51,564 nt of DNA from Nitrospira sp. Its GTDB lineage: Bacteria > Nitrospirota > Nitrospiria > Nitrospirales > Nitrospiraceae. Where the stretch lies: positions 131,248 through 182,811 of the forward strand of contig SWDS01000008.1 in the NCBI GenBank assembly GCA_005116745.1. Direction: 5' to 3'. Of this stretch, positions 17,748 through 28,132 are shown in pieces; position 1 is the first letter of the stretch, and each line of letters opens with the position of its first letter. Made by a program: the position numbers and the translations under genes. The notes beneath the pieces were generated by a model. The model had not been told where the DNA came from and ran no database searches. It was given only the letters and a program-made list of their open reading frames with translations.

Positions 17748-18356
17748 CTACAGCATCCCCTTCGTCGACAGCACTTTCCCCGCTAGCCGTTCTTCCAGCA
17801 TTGTCGCCTGATCCAACGCCTTGGCCAGCGCCTTAAAGATCGCTTCCATGATGTGGTGCGGATTGCGGCCGTACATGAGATTTACGTGCAAGTTCAGGCC
17901 TCCGTGGGTCACAAAGGCCTGGAAGAAATCCTCGAACAGACCGAGATCGAACGTCTTGATCTTCCGGTCCGGCAGATTCACGTTGTACACCAGAAATGGC
18001 CGGCCACTCAGATCGACGGTCACTTGGGCCAAGGTTTCATCGAGCGGCGCCGAGGCAAACCCAAATCGTTTGATACCCGCCTTTTCGCCCAAAGCCTGAT
18101 GGAATGCTTTTCCCATGACGATACCGACGTCTTCCACCGTATGATGTTCGTCGATATCGAGATCGCCCTTGGCCTTGACCGTCAGGTCAAAAAACCCATG
18201 CTTCGAGAGCAGTTCCAGCATATGGTCGAAGAATCGGATGCCTGTGTCGATCTTCCCTTTCCCGCCCCCATCTAGAGTCCACTCGACATGGATATCGGTC
18301 TCTTTGGTAGCCCGATGAATGCTCGCCTGTCGTGAAGCAACCCTGTTTCTCTTCAT
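17748..18356 (-). CDS. hisB: Imidazoleglycerol-phosphate dehydratase HisB
   Basis: 202 residues, the monofunctional dehydratase (no N-terminal phosphatase domain, unlike enterobacteria). Diagnostic metal-binding blocks are visible: [33 protein letters not shown] and the second-half [12 protein letters not shown] and [11 protein letters not shown]. It converts imidazole glycerol phosphate to imidazole acetol phosphate. It overlaps hisD by 4 bases (ATGA) and is the last gene before a strong terminator. Confidence 0.98.
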   Translation of the reverse strand: MKRNRVASRQASIHRATKETDIHVEWTLDGGGKGKIDTGIRFFDHMLELLSKHGFFDLTVKAKGDLDIDEHHTVEDVGIVMGKAFHQALGEKAGIKRFGFASAPLDETLAQVTVDLSGRPFLVYNVNLPDRKIKTFDLGLFEDFFQAFVTHGGLNLHVNLMYGRNPHHIMEAIFKALAKALDQATMLEERLAGKVLSTKGML

Positions 18357-19636
18357 GAGAACCTAATGTTCGCCGATTTGGCATGGGCGTCGAACCCTTC
18401 GATCTGCGCCAGTCGAATCAGAGGATCTTTGATTTTGGCTAATTCTTGTTTCGTGTAATGCACGATGTTGCTCACCTTGACATAATCATTGACGGACAGG
18501 GGCGAGAAGAACCGGGCGGTTCCTCCGGTCGGTAAGACGTGATTTGGCCCTGCAACATAATCGGCAACAGATGGTGGCGTATACCGCCCCAAGAATAACG
18601 CGCCCGCATGACGGATCTTTTCCAAATAATCGAATGGATTATCCACCGAGAGCGTCAGGTGTTCGGCCGCAATTTCATTCGCCACCTCAATGGCTTCATC
18701 CATAGTGGTTACAACAAAGGCTACTGAATGACGGGCAATTGATTTCGACGCGATCTTTTCACGCTGAAGACCTTTCAGCTGACTCTCGATCAGTTTCGAC
18801 ACATCCTTGGCCAATCGCTCCGAAGTCGTCACAAGGAATACCTGCGCGTCTTCATCATGCTCCGCTTCGCAAAGCAGATCTGCCGCCACATGGGCTGGTT
18901 TTGCCTCATCATCGGCCACCACTAACAGCTCACTGGGGCCGGCCACCATGTCGATTCCAACCGTGCCGTAGAGTAATCGTTTGGCTGTGGCCACGTAGAT
19001 ATTTCCCGGCCCGACAATCTTGTCGACCTTCGCGATGGTGTTCGTCCCATAGGCAAGGGCCGCGACTGCTTGAACGCCGCCGACGCGATAAATCTCCGTG
19101 ACTCCGGCAATATCAGCTGCGACCAGCAAATAGGGATTAATCCCCTCCTTCTGGGGCGGAGTGACCATCACAATGCGTGGGACACCGGCAACCTTGGCTG
19201 GAATCGCGCACATCAGCACGGATGACGGATACACGGCCTTGCCCCCCGGGACATACACCCCTACCGCATCAACTGGGCCAACGAGCTGCCCCAAGGTGGC
19301 ATCCCCATCCTGGTACATCCAGGTCTTGGTCCGTTGCCGTTCATGAAACGACGTAATCCGTTGAGCGGCCAGCCGCAGCGCATCTCCCTCATCCTTTCGG
19401 ATGTGGAAATAGGCATTCTTGATCTCTTCAGGAGTCACACGCAGTGCGTCCGACTTCAACGCGACCTTATCGAATTGCTTGGTGTAGCGGAGGATCGCGT
19501 TATCTCCTCCCTGCTCCACCCCTCTCAGAATAGCCTGCACGGTTTTTTCAACCGCCGCGCCGGTTGTCCGTCCGCGAAGTGCAATTTTCTTGAGGGATGG
19601 GAGAAAGCTGCGATCCGCTTGCGTCACGATTTTCAT
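18353..19636 (-). CDS. hisD: Histidinol dehydrogenase HisD
   Basis: 427 residues, normal length. It oxidises histidinol to histidine in two NAD-dependent, zinc-dependent steps. Visible family blocks: [18 protein letters not shown], the [17 protein letters not shown] stretch, [20 protein letters not shown] with metal/catalytic residues, and the AEHLTL and [14 protein letters not shown] segments. The start overlaps the end of hisG by 4 bases and its end overlaps hisB by 4 bases, so the three are translationally coupled. Confidence 0.98.
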   Translation of the reverse strand: MKIVTQADRSFLPSLKKIALRGRTTGAAVEKTVQAILRGVEQGGDNAILRYTKQFDKVALKSDALRVTPEEIKNAYFHIRKDEGDALRLAAQRITSFHERQRTKTWMYQDGDATLGQLVGPVDAVGVYVPGGKAVYPSSVLMCAIPAKVAGVPRIVMVTPPQKEGINPYLLVAADIAGVTEIYRVGGVQAVAALAYGTNTIAKVDKIVGPGNIYVATAKRLLYGTVGIDMVAGPSELLVVADDEAKPAHVAADLLCEAEHDEDAQVFLVTTSERLAKDVSKLIESQLKGLQREKIASKSIARHSVAFVVTTMDEAIEVANEIAAEHLTLSVDNPFDYLEKIRHAGALFLGRYTPPSVADYVAGPNHVLPTGGTARFFSPLSVNDYVKVSNIVHYTKQELAKIKDPLIRLAQIEGFDAHAKSANIRFS

Positions 19637-20331
19637 GAGCGAGCTGCCTTCCGCTTGCGCGCGAGTACCGTCGAGGGGCGACCGTTGCGGGAGGGAACGC
19701 TCTGACTCCGCACCGCTACCCGAAGTTTACGAATCAACTCCATCAGTGGCTTTTGTTTGAGCCGAAAACTCGCCCTATTGACGATGAAACGGGCTGTCGA
19801 TTGAGTAATAACCTCGACCTCGGCAAGATCATGAGCTTTGAGTGTGCTGCCGGTTTCGACCAAATCCACGATCCGATCTGCCAGCCCCACAACCGGAGCT
19901 AACTCGATAGAGCCATACAACTTGACGATCTCGACCGGAATTCCTCGCGTATTAAAATAGCGCTCGCTGATCCGTGGATACTTCGTCGCAATGCGAATCT
20001 TTGACGAGAGGCGATCATGTGCCCCCTCTCCCCGGAGCGCGGCGACCGAGATTCTACACGCTCCGAATCCTAAATCCAATGGTTCGTATACATCACTTTC
20101 CTGTTCTAACAAAACGTCTTTCCCGACAATTCCGGCATCCGCTCCCCCATATTCCACATACGTCGGCACATCGCTGGGCCGGACGATGAGAAAGGTCATC
20201 TCGTTCTCGGGGCTGACAAAGATCAGACGACGGCTCTCGCCTGACAGCCCCGGAATGTCGTAGCCGGCTCGTCGGAAGAGCTCCAGCGCGGACTCCATGA
20301 GTTTTCCTTTTGACAGAGCAATCGTCACCAT
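19633..20331 (-). CDS. hisG: ATP phosphoribosyltransferase HisG (short form)
   Basis: 232 residues: the catalytic domains with MVTIALSKGKLMESALELF, the PTYVEYGGADAGIVGKD block, and the PRPP-loop region LVETGSTLKAHDLAEVE. The C-terminal regulatory ACT-like domain of long HisG is absent; only a basic tail (KRKAARS) follows. Short HisG works as a complex with HisZ, a histidyl-tRNA-synthetase paralogue that gives feedback control; no hisZ is in this window. It starts 9 bases after murA and overlaps hisD. Confidence 0.96.
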   Translation of the reverse strand: MVTIALSKGKLMESALELFRRAGYDIPGLSGESRRLIFVSPENEMTFLIVRPSDVPTYVEYGGADAGIVGKDVLLEQESDVYEPLDLGFGACRISVAALRGEGAHDRLSSKIRIATKYPRISERYFNTRGIPVEIVKLYGSIELAPVVGLADRIVDLVETGSTLKAHDLAEVEVITQSTARFIVNRASFRLKQKPLMELIRKLRVAVRSQSVPSRNGRPSTVLARKRKAARS

Positions 20332-20340
20332 ACCTAACCC

Positions 20341-21609
20341 CTAGTGTATCTTCGTCGACGACTTTTGGCGCTGAACCTCAGCCCCCAATGCACCTAATTT
20401 TTCTTCAATTCTCTCGTATCCCCGATCAAGATGGTACACCCGTTGGACGTGCGTCACTCCCTCGGCCGCCAGCCCAGCGACGATCAACCCGGCACTCGCT
20501 CGAAGATCTGACGCCATGACTGGCGCGCCAGTCAGCTGCTTGCGTCCCGTCACCACCAACCGGTTCCCTTCAACGCGGATATTGGCTCCCATCCGCCGCA
20601 GCTCCTCGACATGCATGAACCGGCTTTCAAACACCGTTTCAGTCACGACACTCGTGCCTTCGGCGAGACTCAGCAACGCAACCATTTGAGCCTGCATATC
20701 GGTGGGAAAACCTGGGAAGGGCAACGTCCTAATATCAGTGCCTCGTAATGTGCCAGGCATGGTCAGACGCACATGATCGTTGCCTTCCTGCACGTCGGCC
20801 CCTGCCTCACGCAACTTCATCAGCACCGCCTCAAGATGACCCGGACGGCAATGTGTCACAATGACATCCCCTTGGGTCACGGCTGCTGCCGCCAAGTATG
20901 TGCCAGCCTCGATACGATCAGGAATGACGTCATGATCCCCACCATGAAGTTTTCGCACTCCCTCAATCACGATCTCATCGGTTCCCGCTCCTCGAATTCT
21001 CGCGCCGCGTTTGACGAGAAATTCGGCCAGGTCCACGATTTCTGGCTCCTTGGCCGCATTTTCTAGCGTCGTCACTCCCTCGGCCAATGTCGCCGCCATC
21101 ATGAGATTTTCAGTGCCGGTGACGGTCGGCGTATCACAGTAGATCCGCGCACCTCTCAATCGTTTTGCTCTCGCCGTGATATAGCCGTGCTCAATGGAAA
21201 TGTCAGCCCCTAATTTTGCCAATCCCGCTAAATGAAGGTTCACTGGCCTGGATCCGATCGCACAGCCCCCAGGAAGGGACACTTTGGCCTCCCCCCAACG
21301 GGCAACCAACGGACCAAGGACCAATACCGACGCCCGCATCGTCTTCACAAGATCGTAGGGAGCTTCAGTTGATTCAATGGCATTGACCTGGATGACCGCC
21401 CGATTGCCCTCATGGGATACCTTGGCTCCGAGAATCCCTAAGAGCTTTCCCATCGTGAGCACATCCACGACCCTTGGAAGATTGGTGATGACGCACTCCC
21501 CGCCTCCCAGAATGGTCGAGGCCAAGATCGGAAGAGCGGAATTTTTTGCGCCGCTAATGCGAACGTCTCCGGCGAGTCTCTTGCCGCCTCTGATAAGAAT
21601 CTCATCCAT
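20341..21609 (-). CDS. murA: UDP-N-acetylglucosamine 1-carboxyvinyltransferase MurA
   Basis: 422 residues. It catalyses the first committed step of peptidoglycan synthesis, transfer of enolpyruvate from PEP to UDP-GlcNAc in the cytoplasm. The N-terminus is canonical ([20 protein letters not shown]), and the active-site cysteine is intact (Cys116 in [16 protein letters not shown]), so it should be fosfomycin-sensitive. The [10 protein letters not shown] substrate motif is also present. It is sandwiched between prmC (9-base gap) and hisG (9-base gap). Confidence 0.98.
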   Translation of the reverse strand: MDEILIRGGKRLAGDVRISGAKNSALPILASTILGGGECVITNLPRVVDVLTMGKLLGILGAKVSHEGNRAVIQVNAIESTEAPYDLVKTMRASVLVLGPLVARWGEAKVSLPGGCAIGSRPVNLHLAGLAKLGADISIEHGYITARAKRLRGARIYCDTPTVTGTENLMMAATLAEGVTTLENAAKEPEIVDLAEFLVKRGARIRGAGTDEIVIEGVRKLHGGDHDVIPDRIEAGTYLAAAAVTQGDVIVTHCRPGHLEAVLMKLREAGADVQEGNDHVRLTMPGTLRGTDIRTLPFPGFPTDMQAQMVALLSLAEGTSVVTETVFESRFMHVEELRRMGANIRVEGNRLVVTGRKQLTGAPVMASDLRASAGLIVAGLAAEGVTHVQRVYHLDRGYERIEEKLGALGAEVQRQKSSTKIH

Positions 21610-21618
21610 ACCGTGATC

Positions 21619-22512
21619 CTAGCCTACCCGCCGCGCGATCATCACCCGTTCGATACCGGCCTCATCCTTGATGGTCTGAAGTCCTGTGTAGCCCCCTGCA
21701 TGTTCTGCCGCCAGTCGCACAATTGGAGCTTGCCCCTGACCAAGCTCCATGACGAGCAATCCACCAGGCACGAGAAATTGCCGTGCATCGTGGAGCAATC
21801 GTTCATGGAACTCTGTTCCGCTCTGTCCAGCCACCAACGCTAACCGCGGTTCAAAATCTCGGACCTCTGGTTGCAGACCGGCCCAGACCTCTTCGGCGAT
21901 GTACGGGGGATTAGACACGATCGCATCCACGGCTCCGATTAACTGGCATTCGTGCAAGGGAAACAATAGATCCCCTTCCTTCCAAGTAATTTTATCGCTG
22001 ACGCTGTGTCTCTCCGCATTACTCTTGGCAACCGTCAACGCTTCCCCGGAGCAGTCCAGGGCAAAAATTCGCATGCCGCTCAGGATGGTCGCCAAGGTCA
22101 CCGCCACACATCCGGACCCAGTTCCCACATCAACCACTACCGCACCTTCTGCAAACCTGCCCTCCCTGAGAGTCTCCTGAACAAGGAGTTCGGTCTCAGG
22201 CCGAGGAATCAACACCGCCGGGTTCACATCAAAGTCGAGACCGCAAAATTCCTGTGTGCCAAGAATATACTGGAGGGGTTCGCATGCCATCCGCCTCGAT
22301 ACGACTGATTCGGCACGAGCGAGTCCTTCAGCTGACACCGCTTGGTCTCTCCGACTCGCCAACTCGTGATGTTTCAGTCCAAATGCGTAGGCCAATAACC
22401 AGATCGCTTCTTGAGACGTATTGGTCGATCCAGCTCTTTCCAAAGCACGTTGAGCCCACGTGAGCACCATGCCAATCGTCTTTGGATCTGCGGTAATGGG
22501 GACGACCATCAT
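21619..22512 (-). CDS. prmC: Release factor glutamine methyltransferase PrmC
   Basis: 297 residues. It methylates the glutamine of the GGQ motif in peptide-chain release factors. The N-terminal helical domain is followed by the SAM-dependent methyltransferase fold with VVDVGTGSGCVAVTLA (motif I) and the diagnostic VSNPPYI (NPPY catalytic motif), plus the upstream block PRPETELLV. It starts inside the ATGA overlap with prfA, its substrate, the standard genomic pairing. Confidence 0.97.
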   Translation of the reverse strand: MMVVPITADPKTIGMVLTWAQRALERAGSTNTSQEAIWLLAYAFGLKHHELASRRDQAVSAEGLARAESVVSRRMACEPLQYILGTQEFCGLDFDVNPAVLIPRPETELLVQETLREGRFAEGAVVVDVGTGSGCVAVTLATILSGMRIFALDCSGEALTVAKSNAERHSVSDKITWKEGDLLFPLHECQLIGAVDAIVSNPPYIAEEVWAGLQPEVRDFEPRLALVAGQSGTEFHERLLHDARQFLVPGGLLVMELGQGQAPIVRLAAEHAGGYTGLQTIKDEAGIERVMIARRVG

Positions 22513-23591
22513 GACACGTTGGCGGTTTCGGCCTGCTGTTGTTGTGCCTTCAGCGCTTGAACAAATTCATCCAAGTCGCCTTCCATAACCAGCTCAAGCT
22601 TGTGCAACGTCACCCCGACTCGATGGTCGGTGACACGGTTCTGAGGAAAGTTGTAGGTGCGAATCTTCTCGCTCCGCTCGCCCGTTCCGACCTGGGATTT
22701 CCGGTTTTTGGCGATCTCCGCTTCGTGTTTTTCCCGCTCGGCTTCCACAATGCGCGCGCGCAAGGTCCGCATGGCTTTCGTGCGATTCTTCAGCTGCGAA
22801 CGCTCGTCCTGACAACTCACCACGACTCCGGTGGGAATATGGGTGATGCGCACGGCTGATTTCGTTGTATTGACACTCTGGCCACCGGCGCCAGAGGAGC
22901 AGAACGTGTCGATCCGGAGGTCTCCTGGATCGATCTTCACATCGATTTCATCCACTTCCGGCATGACCGCCACAGTGATAGTAGAAGTATGGATCCGGCC
23001 CGCCGCTTCCGTCACCGGCACCCGCTGCACACGATGCACGCCGGCTTCGTACTTGAAGTGGCTATAGGCCCCCTTGCCTTCGATCAGCACCGTGATGTTC
23101 TTATATCCTCCGACACCATTCTCTGCCGCCTCGACCGTATCGACCTTGAAGCCTTTCTTCTCCGCATATCTGATATACGAACGGAATAACTCCCCGGCGA
23201 ACAACCCCGCTTCGTCTCCACCGGTGCCGGCCCGAATTTCCAGAAGCAGACTTTTTTCATCCCGTGGATCTTTCGGAATCAAGAGCTCCTTGACCTGCTC
23301 TTCCATGACTTCCTGTTGCTTCCGCAACTCGACGGTTTCGTCAGAGGCCATCTTGTGCATGTCACTGCCGGCTGATGGATCTGCCAGAATCTGCGCGGCT
23401 TCTTCCAGCTGGCGAGCATTGCTACGATAGACTTCGAACAACTGAGCCGCCGGCTCAAGATCGACACGTTCCTTGCTGAGCTTATGAAGCTGCGCTGGCT
23501 GACTGACGACAGAGGGATCCATGAGCTGATCGATCAACTCTTGAAATCGTGACGCCACGAATTCCCATTTCTTGAGTAACGCGGCTTCCAT
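22509..23591 (-). CDS. prfA: Peptide chain release factor 1
   Basis: 360 residues, normal length. It recognises UAA/UAG stop codons and triggers peptide release. The GGQ motif at 236-238 (SGAGGQSVN) and the RF1-type tripeptide P-V-T (192-194 in RVQRVPVTEAAGR) separate it from RF2. An N-terminal coiled-coil domain precedes. It is the first gene of the prfA-prmC-murA-hisGDB unit and lies downstream of rpmE and its terminator. Confidence 0.98.
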   Translation of the reverse strand: MEAALLKKWEFVASRFQELIDQLMDPSVVSQPAQLHKLSKERVDLEPAAQLFEVYRSNARQLEEAAQILADPSAGSDMHKMASDETVELRKQQEVMEEQVKELLIPKDPRDEKSLLLEIRAGTGGDEAGLFAGELFRSYIRYAEKKGFKVDTVEAAENGVGGYKNITVLIEGKGAYSHFKYEAGVHRVQRVPVTEAAGRIHTSTITVAVMPEVDEIDVKIDPGDLRIDTFCSSGAGGQSVNTTKSAVRITHIPTGVVVSCQDERSQLKNRTKAMRTLRARIVEAEREKHEAEIAKNRKSQVGTGERSEKIRTYNFPQNRVTDHRVGVTLHKLELVMEGDLDEFVQALKAQQQQAETANVS

Positions 23592-23628
23592 CGTGGTCGG
23601 TCCTCAGATGCACGACTAATCCAGGCCG

Positions 23629-23669
23629 AAAAACAAAGGGACCCTGCTCCAGGCGAAGCAGGGTCCCTT
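23629..23669 (-). terminator. Intrinsic terminator after rpmE
   Basis: A 13-bp perfect inverted repeat (AAGGGACCCTGCT at 23636-23648 and AGCAGGGTCCCTT at 23657-23669) with an 8-base loop. On the minus strand it is followed by TGTTTTT. It starts 20 bases past the rpmE stop, between rpmE and prfA. Confidence 0.88.
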
Positions 23670-23688
23670 CATATGACACGTAGAGTGG

Positions 23689-23895
23689 CTACTTGTCCTT
23701 CTTCGCGTACTTCTTTTTGAACCGCTCAACGCGTCCTTCAGTATCGATAATCTTTTGTGTACCGGTGAAGAACGGATGACAATTGGAGCAGATATCAACA
23801 CTGATATCACCAATAGTGGTACGGGTCTTAAACGAATTTCCGCAGGCGCAGTGAACCGTTGCCTCGCGGTATAGCGGATGAATACCCTTCTGCAT
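23689..23895 (-). CDS. rpmE: 50S ribosomal protein L31 (zinc-binding form)
   Basis: 68 residues. The start [14 protein letters not shown] is the L31 signature. Four zinc-ligand cysteines are present (C16-x-C18 in CACGNSFKT and C36-x-x-C39 in [11 protein letters not shown]), so this is the C+ form expected when zinc is sufficient. AAGGAG stands 9 bases before the ATG. Strong terminator downstream; rho lies ~100 bases upstream on the same strand, a common pairing. Confidence 0.97.
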   Translation of the reverse strand: MQKGIHPLYREATVHCACGNSFKTRTTIGDISVDICSNCHPFFTGTQKIIDTEGRVERFKKKYAKKDK

Positions 23896-23991
23896 GACCT
23901 ACAACTCCTTACCCAAGAATGACAAACATGCGTGGTTTCTTCCCAAGGGCCAATACTTTAACCGAAGGAAGCTTAAGAAACAAGCACCACA

Positions 23992-25239
23992 TTATCGATT
24001 CATCGATTGCAGAAACTCCTGATTGGTCTTGGTCCCGCCGATCTTATCCATGAGGAACTCCATGGCTTCCATCGTCCCCAACGGACTAAGCACCTTCCGG
24101 AGGATCCACATCTTGTTAAGGCGATCTTTATCCACCAACAGTTCTTCTTTCCTCGTACCGGACTGACTGATATCGATCGCTGGAAACAGGCGCTTGTCCG
24201 CCAAGCGCCGATCCAAATGAACCTCCATATTACCGGTCCCTTTGAACTCTTCAAAGATGACGTCGTCCATACGACTACCGGTATCGACCAGCGCCGTTGC
24301 CATAATGGTGAGGCTCCCGCCGTTCTCAATATTGCGGGCCGCTCCAAAGAAACGTTTTGGCCGCTGCAGCGCGTTGGAATCCAAACCGCCAGAAAGCACC
24401 TTGCCGCTGGGCGGCGCAATGGTGTTATAGGCCCGGGCGAGACGGGTGATACTGTCCAACAGGATGACGACGTCCTTCTTGTGTTCGACAAGCCGCTTTG
24501 CTTTCTCCAGGACCATTTCCGCCACCTGGGCATGTCGCTGCGCCGGTTCATCAAACGTCGAACTGATAACCTCTGCCTTCACCTGCCGCTGCCAGTCGGT
24601 CACTTCTTCCGGTCGTTCGTCAATCAACAACACGATGAGTGTGACTTCTTTGTGATTCCTGATAATGGCCCGAGCGATCGCTTGGAGAAGCATCGTCTTA
24701 CCAGTACGCGGAGCCGCCACGATCAGCCCTCGCTGGCCTTTTCCGATCGGAGTAGTCAAATCCATGACGCGGGTACAATACTCTTCTCGGTCGAACTCCA
24801 GATTGAGTCGTTCTTCGGGGTACAACGGAGTGAGGTTATCGAAGAGAATCTTATCGCGCGACACCTCGGGGTCTTCATAGTTGACCTTCTCAACCTTGAG
24901 CAAGGCAAAATACCGTTCACTCTCTTTCGGGGGACGGATCTGACCCGACACAATGTCGCCGGTACGAAGGTTGAACCGGCGGATCTGTGACGGGGAGATA
25001 TAAATGTCGTCGGGACCCGGCAGATAATTTGAGTCCGGCGCGCGGAGAAAGCCGAATCCATCAGGAAGAGTCTCTAGCACCCCTTCCCCAAAGACCACAC
25101 CGTTTTTCTCAGTCTGAGCTTGGAGGATCGCAAAGATCAGTTCCTGCTTTCTCAGATTGGTGGCCCCTTCGATCTTCAGTTCACGCGCCACGTCATTCAG
25201 GTCGGCGATGGACTTCTGTTTCAGTTCTGCAAGATGCAT
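23992..25239 (-). CDS. rho: Transcription termination factor Rho
   Basis: 415 residues from the ATG at 25239, which has a strong GGGGGGAAG ribosome-binding site; an upstream ATG at 25263 would add 8 residues and overlap that site. N-terminal helical domain ([20 protein letters not shown]), then the RNA-binding cold-shock-like domain ([20 protein letters not shown]) and the ATPase core. The core has Walker A AAPRTGKT (175-182), [12 protein letters not shown] and [13 protein letters not shown]. The typical insert-free form. The hexamer unwinds RNA to stop transcription. There is ~540 bases of non-coding DNA upstream to the divergent DUF2203 gene. Confidence 0.98.
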   Translation of the reverse strand: MHLAELKQKSIADLNDVARELKIEGATNLRKQELIFAILQAQTEKNGVVFGEGVLETLPDGFGFLRAPDSNYLPGPDDIYISPSQIRRFNLRTGDIVSGQIRPPKESERYFALLKVEKVNYEDPEVSRDKILFDNLTPLYPEERLNLEFDREEYCTRVMDLTTPIGKGQRGLIVAAPRTGKTMLLQAIARAIIRNHKEVTLIVLLIDERPEEVTDWQRQVKAEVISSTFDEPAQRHAQVAEMVLEKAKRLVEHKKDVVILLDSITRLARAYNTIAPPSGKVLSGGLDSNALQRPKRFFGAARNIENGGSLTIMATALVDTGSRMDDVIFEEFKGTGNMEVHLDRRLADKRLFPAIDISQSGTRKEELLVDKDRLNKMWILRKVLSPLGTMEAMEFLMDKIGGTKTNQEFLQSMNR

Positions 25240-25781
25240 TACTTCCCCCCTATCTACTGACATAGAACTCCTCTCAAGCCGTGGGTTTGTTATTCTCCAG
25301 AATACACTCGAACTGATTTGGTCATCCGAAACGTGCTTTTATCGTAGCAATGAGCTTATTTAGGTCTTGGTCTGTTTGGGTTGGAATTGCTTGCGGAAGA
25401 TTCGTTGTCCGCTTCTTTACTGAGTTGTCTCTTGTTATGAACTGCAGGGATTACGGCCACCTCTAAAACTCTCCGAGGTCTACAGCTCAAGCAGGATCTT
25501 TGATGGGCTCACTTACGTTACGTCACGCTCGCTGCTAGATTTGATTCGGGACAGGTTCAGGATTTGAATTCTTCGGTGGAGAGAATCAGCCCAGCCTTAG
25601 ATGATGAGGCGATGATACCCAGGCATCGACCGGTTGTCAACTAGCATCCAGAATTTTGTTTTCTCTACAATTATGCGAACAATCCTTCCTAGTTAATGTC
25701 GCTCACAGGTTGTTCCATGAATTTAAAGTGTGTTACACAGGAGAATCTCGAATCTAACATCGATGAGACAGCGAGTACGAC
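25240..25781. other. Divergent intergenic region between rho and the DUF2203 gene
   Basis: About 540 bases with no plausible gene. It must hold the promoters of rho (minus) and of the 25782 gene (plus). I see no clear consensus promoter, hairpin or RNA gene. A long rho leader would fit the autoregulation known for rho in other bacteria, but this is only inference. Confidence 0.4.
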
Positions 25782-26198
25782 ATGGCGCGTGACGAAAACG
25801 AAACTAGCCCGGGCCGCGTATTTTCACTCCTGGAAGCCAATCAGCTTATCCCTCAGCTCCAGTTGCATCTGTCAACCGTGCGAGAAGGTAAAACCGTCTT
25901 GATGCGAACTCGCGAGGAGGCGAGCAAAGCATCGGCCAATGCATGTTTCGGCGGTGGGACACCAGCAGGCGTATCCTACGTGAAAAGCCTTCAGGACATC
26001 AGTGCCAACCTCCATGCCATCCATGAGCTGGGAGTCACTGTAAAAGACATCGATCTTGGGCTGTGCGACTTCCCACACATCCGTGACGGTCGAGTCGTCT
26101 ACTTATGTTGGAAACTTGGCGAGAAAGAAATCCGCTGGTGGCACGAAGTCACATCCGGATACGACGATCGTTGTCCCATCGAAGACGATCCTGCCTAG
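25782..26198 (+). CDS. DUF2203 family protein
   Basis: 138 residues. Matches DUF2203 by its start RVFSLLEANQLIPQLQ, the predicted helical middle and the tail WKLGEKEIRWWHEVTSGYDDR, where the family has a conserved W-H and a final arginine. Function unknown; members are small cytoplasmic proteins widespread in Nitrospirae, Chloroflexi and cyanobacteria-like genomes. A YciI-like gene follows after ~60 bases on the same strand. Confidence 0.85.
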   Translation: MARDENETSPGRVFSLLEANQLIPQLQLHLSTVREGKTVLMRTREEASKASANACFGGGTPAGVSYVKSLQDISANLHAIHELGVTVKDIDLGLCDFPHIRDGRVVYLCWKLGEKEIRWWHEVTSGYDDRCPIEDDPA

Positions 26199-26259
26199 TC
26201 CCATACCTCCTTAACAGGGATCGGCACACAACACTGAAGCGCACAGCAGTTTATACGGT

Positions 26260-26541
26260 ATGAAATTCGTCATCATCGGCTACGATAGCCCACAAGGGGA
26301 AGCTAAGCGAAAAATCCATCGGTCCGCCCACTTAGCTAACCTCGAACCGCTGGATAGGCAAGGGCGAATCATTCTCGCAGGCCCTCTGACAGATAAAACT
26401 GGGAGCCTTCTGGTGCTAGAATTTGAGACGCAGGAGGAAGCTGAAAACTTCGCCCATCATGACCCCTATACGGTTTACGGTGTCTTTGAACGAGTTGAAA
26501 TTCACCCGTTCCTGCAGGTTTTCCCAAAATCCCCCTCGTAA
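26260..26541 (+). CDS. YciI-like protein
   Basis: 93 residues, a ferredoxin-like fold of the YCII family: MKFVIIGYDS, the H-x-x-H-L helix (RSAHLANLEPL) and the ILAGPL strand, then FETQEEAENFAHHDPY with the typical D-P-Y. Family members are dimeric with an active-site His-Asp pair; some are dehydrochlorinases or muconolactone-like enzymes. Substrate unknown. The downstream TPR gene starts 76 bases later. Confidence 0.85.
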   Translation: MKFVIIGYDSPQGEAKRKIHRSAHLANLEPLDRQGRIILAGPLTDKTGSLLVLEFETQEEAENFAHHDPYTVYGVFERVEIHPFLQVFPKSPS

Positions 26542-26617
26542 ACTTCCGTCACTCCTTGGATTTAGCCTCCTCTTTCGAAGCATTGTCCGATACTACCCAG
26601 AGCGGTATAGTTCTCTT

Positions 26618-27883
26618 ATGAATAGTCGACGTGTATTAAGAATTCTTCCCGTCGTCGCCTTCTTCCTTCTCCTCCATCAACAGGCAAGTGCTTCAGAAAC
26701 CATGGTAGTCACCGAGGGGCGTTATGTAATGGGAGATGGCGATACTCTCGCAAGAGCTGAAGAACAGGTCCTCCGATTGGCTCAGCGCCGAGCGGTTGAA
26801 GAGGCCGGACTGTATATCGAGTCTACCTTTCACGATATCGAAAAATCCTCTCCCGGCAAAAGCTTCCAATCCAGCTCATTGGAGATTCGTACTATTGCGG
26901 CCGCGATAACAAAAACCGAACTCCTGGAATCTCGGCGTTCCATCGAAAATGATCGACCAAGCTTCTATATCCGAATCCGCGCAGTCGTCGACCTCGACAA
27001 TCTTCAAGCAGCCGTTCGACGATGGCAATCCGAAGAGCGACTCGCTGAACATTTCCGTCGACTGCAGAACGAGAATGCAGAACTCAAGGCCCAGCTCCAT
27101 GAGTTACGAACCGCTCCGAGGGGCGTGCGAACTCTCACCCTTGAGCCGCTCAGCCACACAAAAAGTCGAGAGCAGGCTCGGATATTGGTCGAAAGATCGT
27201 TTCTGGCTCATCACCTTCCCCAGAAACTCGATCTAGCCTCACGGGCGGCTGCTCTAGACCCTCAGTCTGTGGAACCCTTGATTGTGCGTGGGCAAACGTA
27301 TTTACGGCTCGCCTCTGCGGCCTACGCCAACAAATCTAGACAGAGTGAGTACTCCGAATATATCGACAGTGCCCGAATGGATTTCGATCGAGCCATTCTC
27401 ATTGATCCAAAGAATACCTGGGCCCTTCTTGGCCAAGGAGACGTCAACACATGGTTACAGCGGCCCATCGAGGCAGCCCACGCATTCGAGCAAGTACTTG
27501 AGTTAGACCCTTTTTTTGATTTAGCACGTCATCGTCTCATCAATCTGTATACCGCCGAGGCTCGCAAATTGGTCTCCCTCAAGCAATTGTCGCCCGCCCT
27601 TACCGTCCTGCAAAAGTGCTTACCCCCACAAACGCCTGAGAGTTGGACTCCATATCAAAAGGAGGCCTATTTGCTCAGGAGCGAAATCTACAAGAACCTG
27701 AACCTGCCCGCCCAAGCAATTGACGACCTTAGTGCGATCCTGCGAACCGATCCCACTGATAGACAGGCCTTGCTCGCAAGAGCGGCGCTTTACCAGGAAG
27801 GACTACAAGGGCGTGCTGCAAAAGACGATCTTGAACATGCGTGCATGCTCGGAGCAACAGTCGCCTGCGAACAGCTTCCGTAG
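26618..27883 (+). CDS. Exported TPR protein
   Basis: 421 residues from the ATG at 26618; the frame upstream overlaps the YciI gene and is not coding. Signal peptide (ILPVVAFFLLLHQQASASE). Residues ~25-135 form a domain with EGRYVMGDGDTLARAEEQVL and RRAVEEAG, the pattern of the N-terminal FlgT/lipoprotein-LPP20-like alpha/beta domain, and a helical ELKAQLHEL coiled region follows. From ~185 to 415 there are several TPR helix pairs (AALDPQSVEPLIVRGQTYLR, YIDSARMDFDRAILIDP, HAFEQVLELDPFFDLARH, AIDDLSAILRTDPTDRQALL). Probably periplasmic protein-protein interaction; exact function unknown. No operon partner is visible downstream. Confidence 0.8.
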   Translation: MNSRRVLRILPVVAFFLLLHQQASASETMVVTEGRYVMGDGDTLARAEEQVLRLAQRRAVEEAGLYIESTFHDIEKSSPGKSFQSSSLEIRTIAAAITKTELLESRRSIENDRPSFYIRIRAVVDLDNLQAAVRRWQSEERLAEHFRRLQNENAELKAQLHELRTAPRGVRTLTLEPLSHTKSREQARILVERSFLAHHLPQKLDLASRAAALDPQSVEPLIVRGQTYLRLASAAYANKSRQSEYSEYIDSARMDFDRAILIDPKNTWALLGQGDVNTWLQRPIEAAHAFEQVLELDPFFDLARHRLINLYTAEARKLVSLKQLSPALTVLQKCLPPQTPESWTPYQKEAYLLRSEIYKNLNLPAQAIDDLSAILRTDPTDRQALLARAALYQEGLQGRAAKDDLEHACMLGATVACEQLP

Positions 27884-27990
27884 TCATCACGCTTCGCACT
27901 CCCACGCCAGGCTTGACTGCAGCCAAGCTGCGCGCGCATCACCTCAGCATTTCGCCAGCCATCTCATATAACCTGACCCTACACGCTCAT

Positions 27991-28020
27991 TTGACAATCC
28001 AAAAGGGCGACACCTATAAT
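27991..28020 (+). promoter_or_regulatory. Consensus sigma-70 promoter upstream of the oxidoreductase operon
   Basis: Perfect -35 TTGACA (27991-27996) and perfect -10 TATAAT (28015-28020) with an 18-base spacer. Transcription should start near 28027, giving a leader of ~230 bases to the first gene. Confidence 0.75.
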
Positions 28021-28023
28021 GGA

Positions 28024-28132
28024 TTGGGTTTTGTTCATCGGCCCTTGAGCAGCTTCCCCTAACACGCACACGAAGAGCAAATGGCCTACACTACCTGCTC
28101 AATAGTGACCCAAAATCTCTTTGAGTTGGGTC
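28024..28132 (+). promoter_or_regulatory. Structured leader with competing pairing elements
   Basis: Downstream of the promoter: TTGGGT (28024-28029), then TTGAGCAG/CTGCTCAA (28045-28052 and 28095-28102, perfect 8-bp pair), then GACCCAA/TTGGGTC (28107-28113 and 28126-28132, perfect 7-bp pair with an inner CTC/GAG). The ACCCAA strand could pair with either the 28024 or the 28126 copy, an attenuator-like arrangement. The last hairpin is followed by TTCTGT, not by a clean U-tract. Could be a leader switch or mRNA-stabilising structure; no known riboswitch is recognised. Confidence 0.35.

Noticed and set aside
24007-24990. Long plus-strand frame (327 codons) opposite rho
   Set aside because: Shadow of the highly conserved rho gene; no family resemblance.
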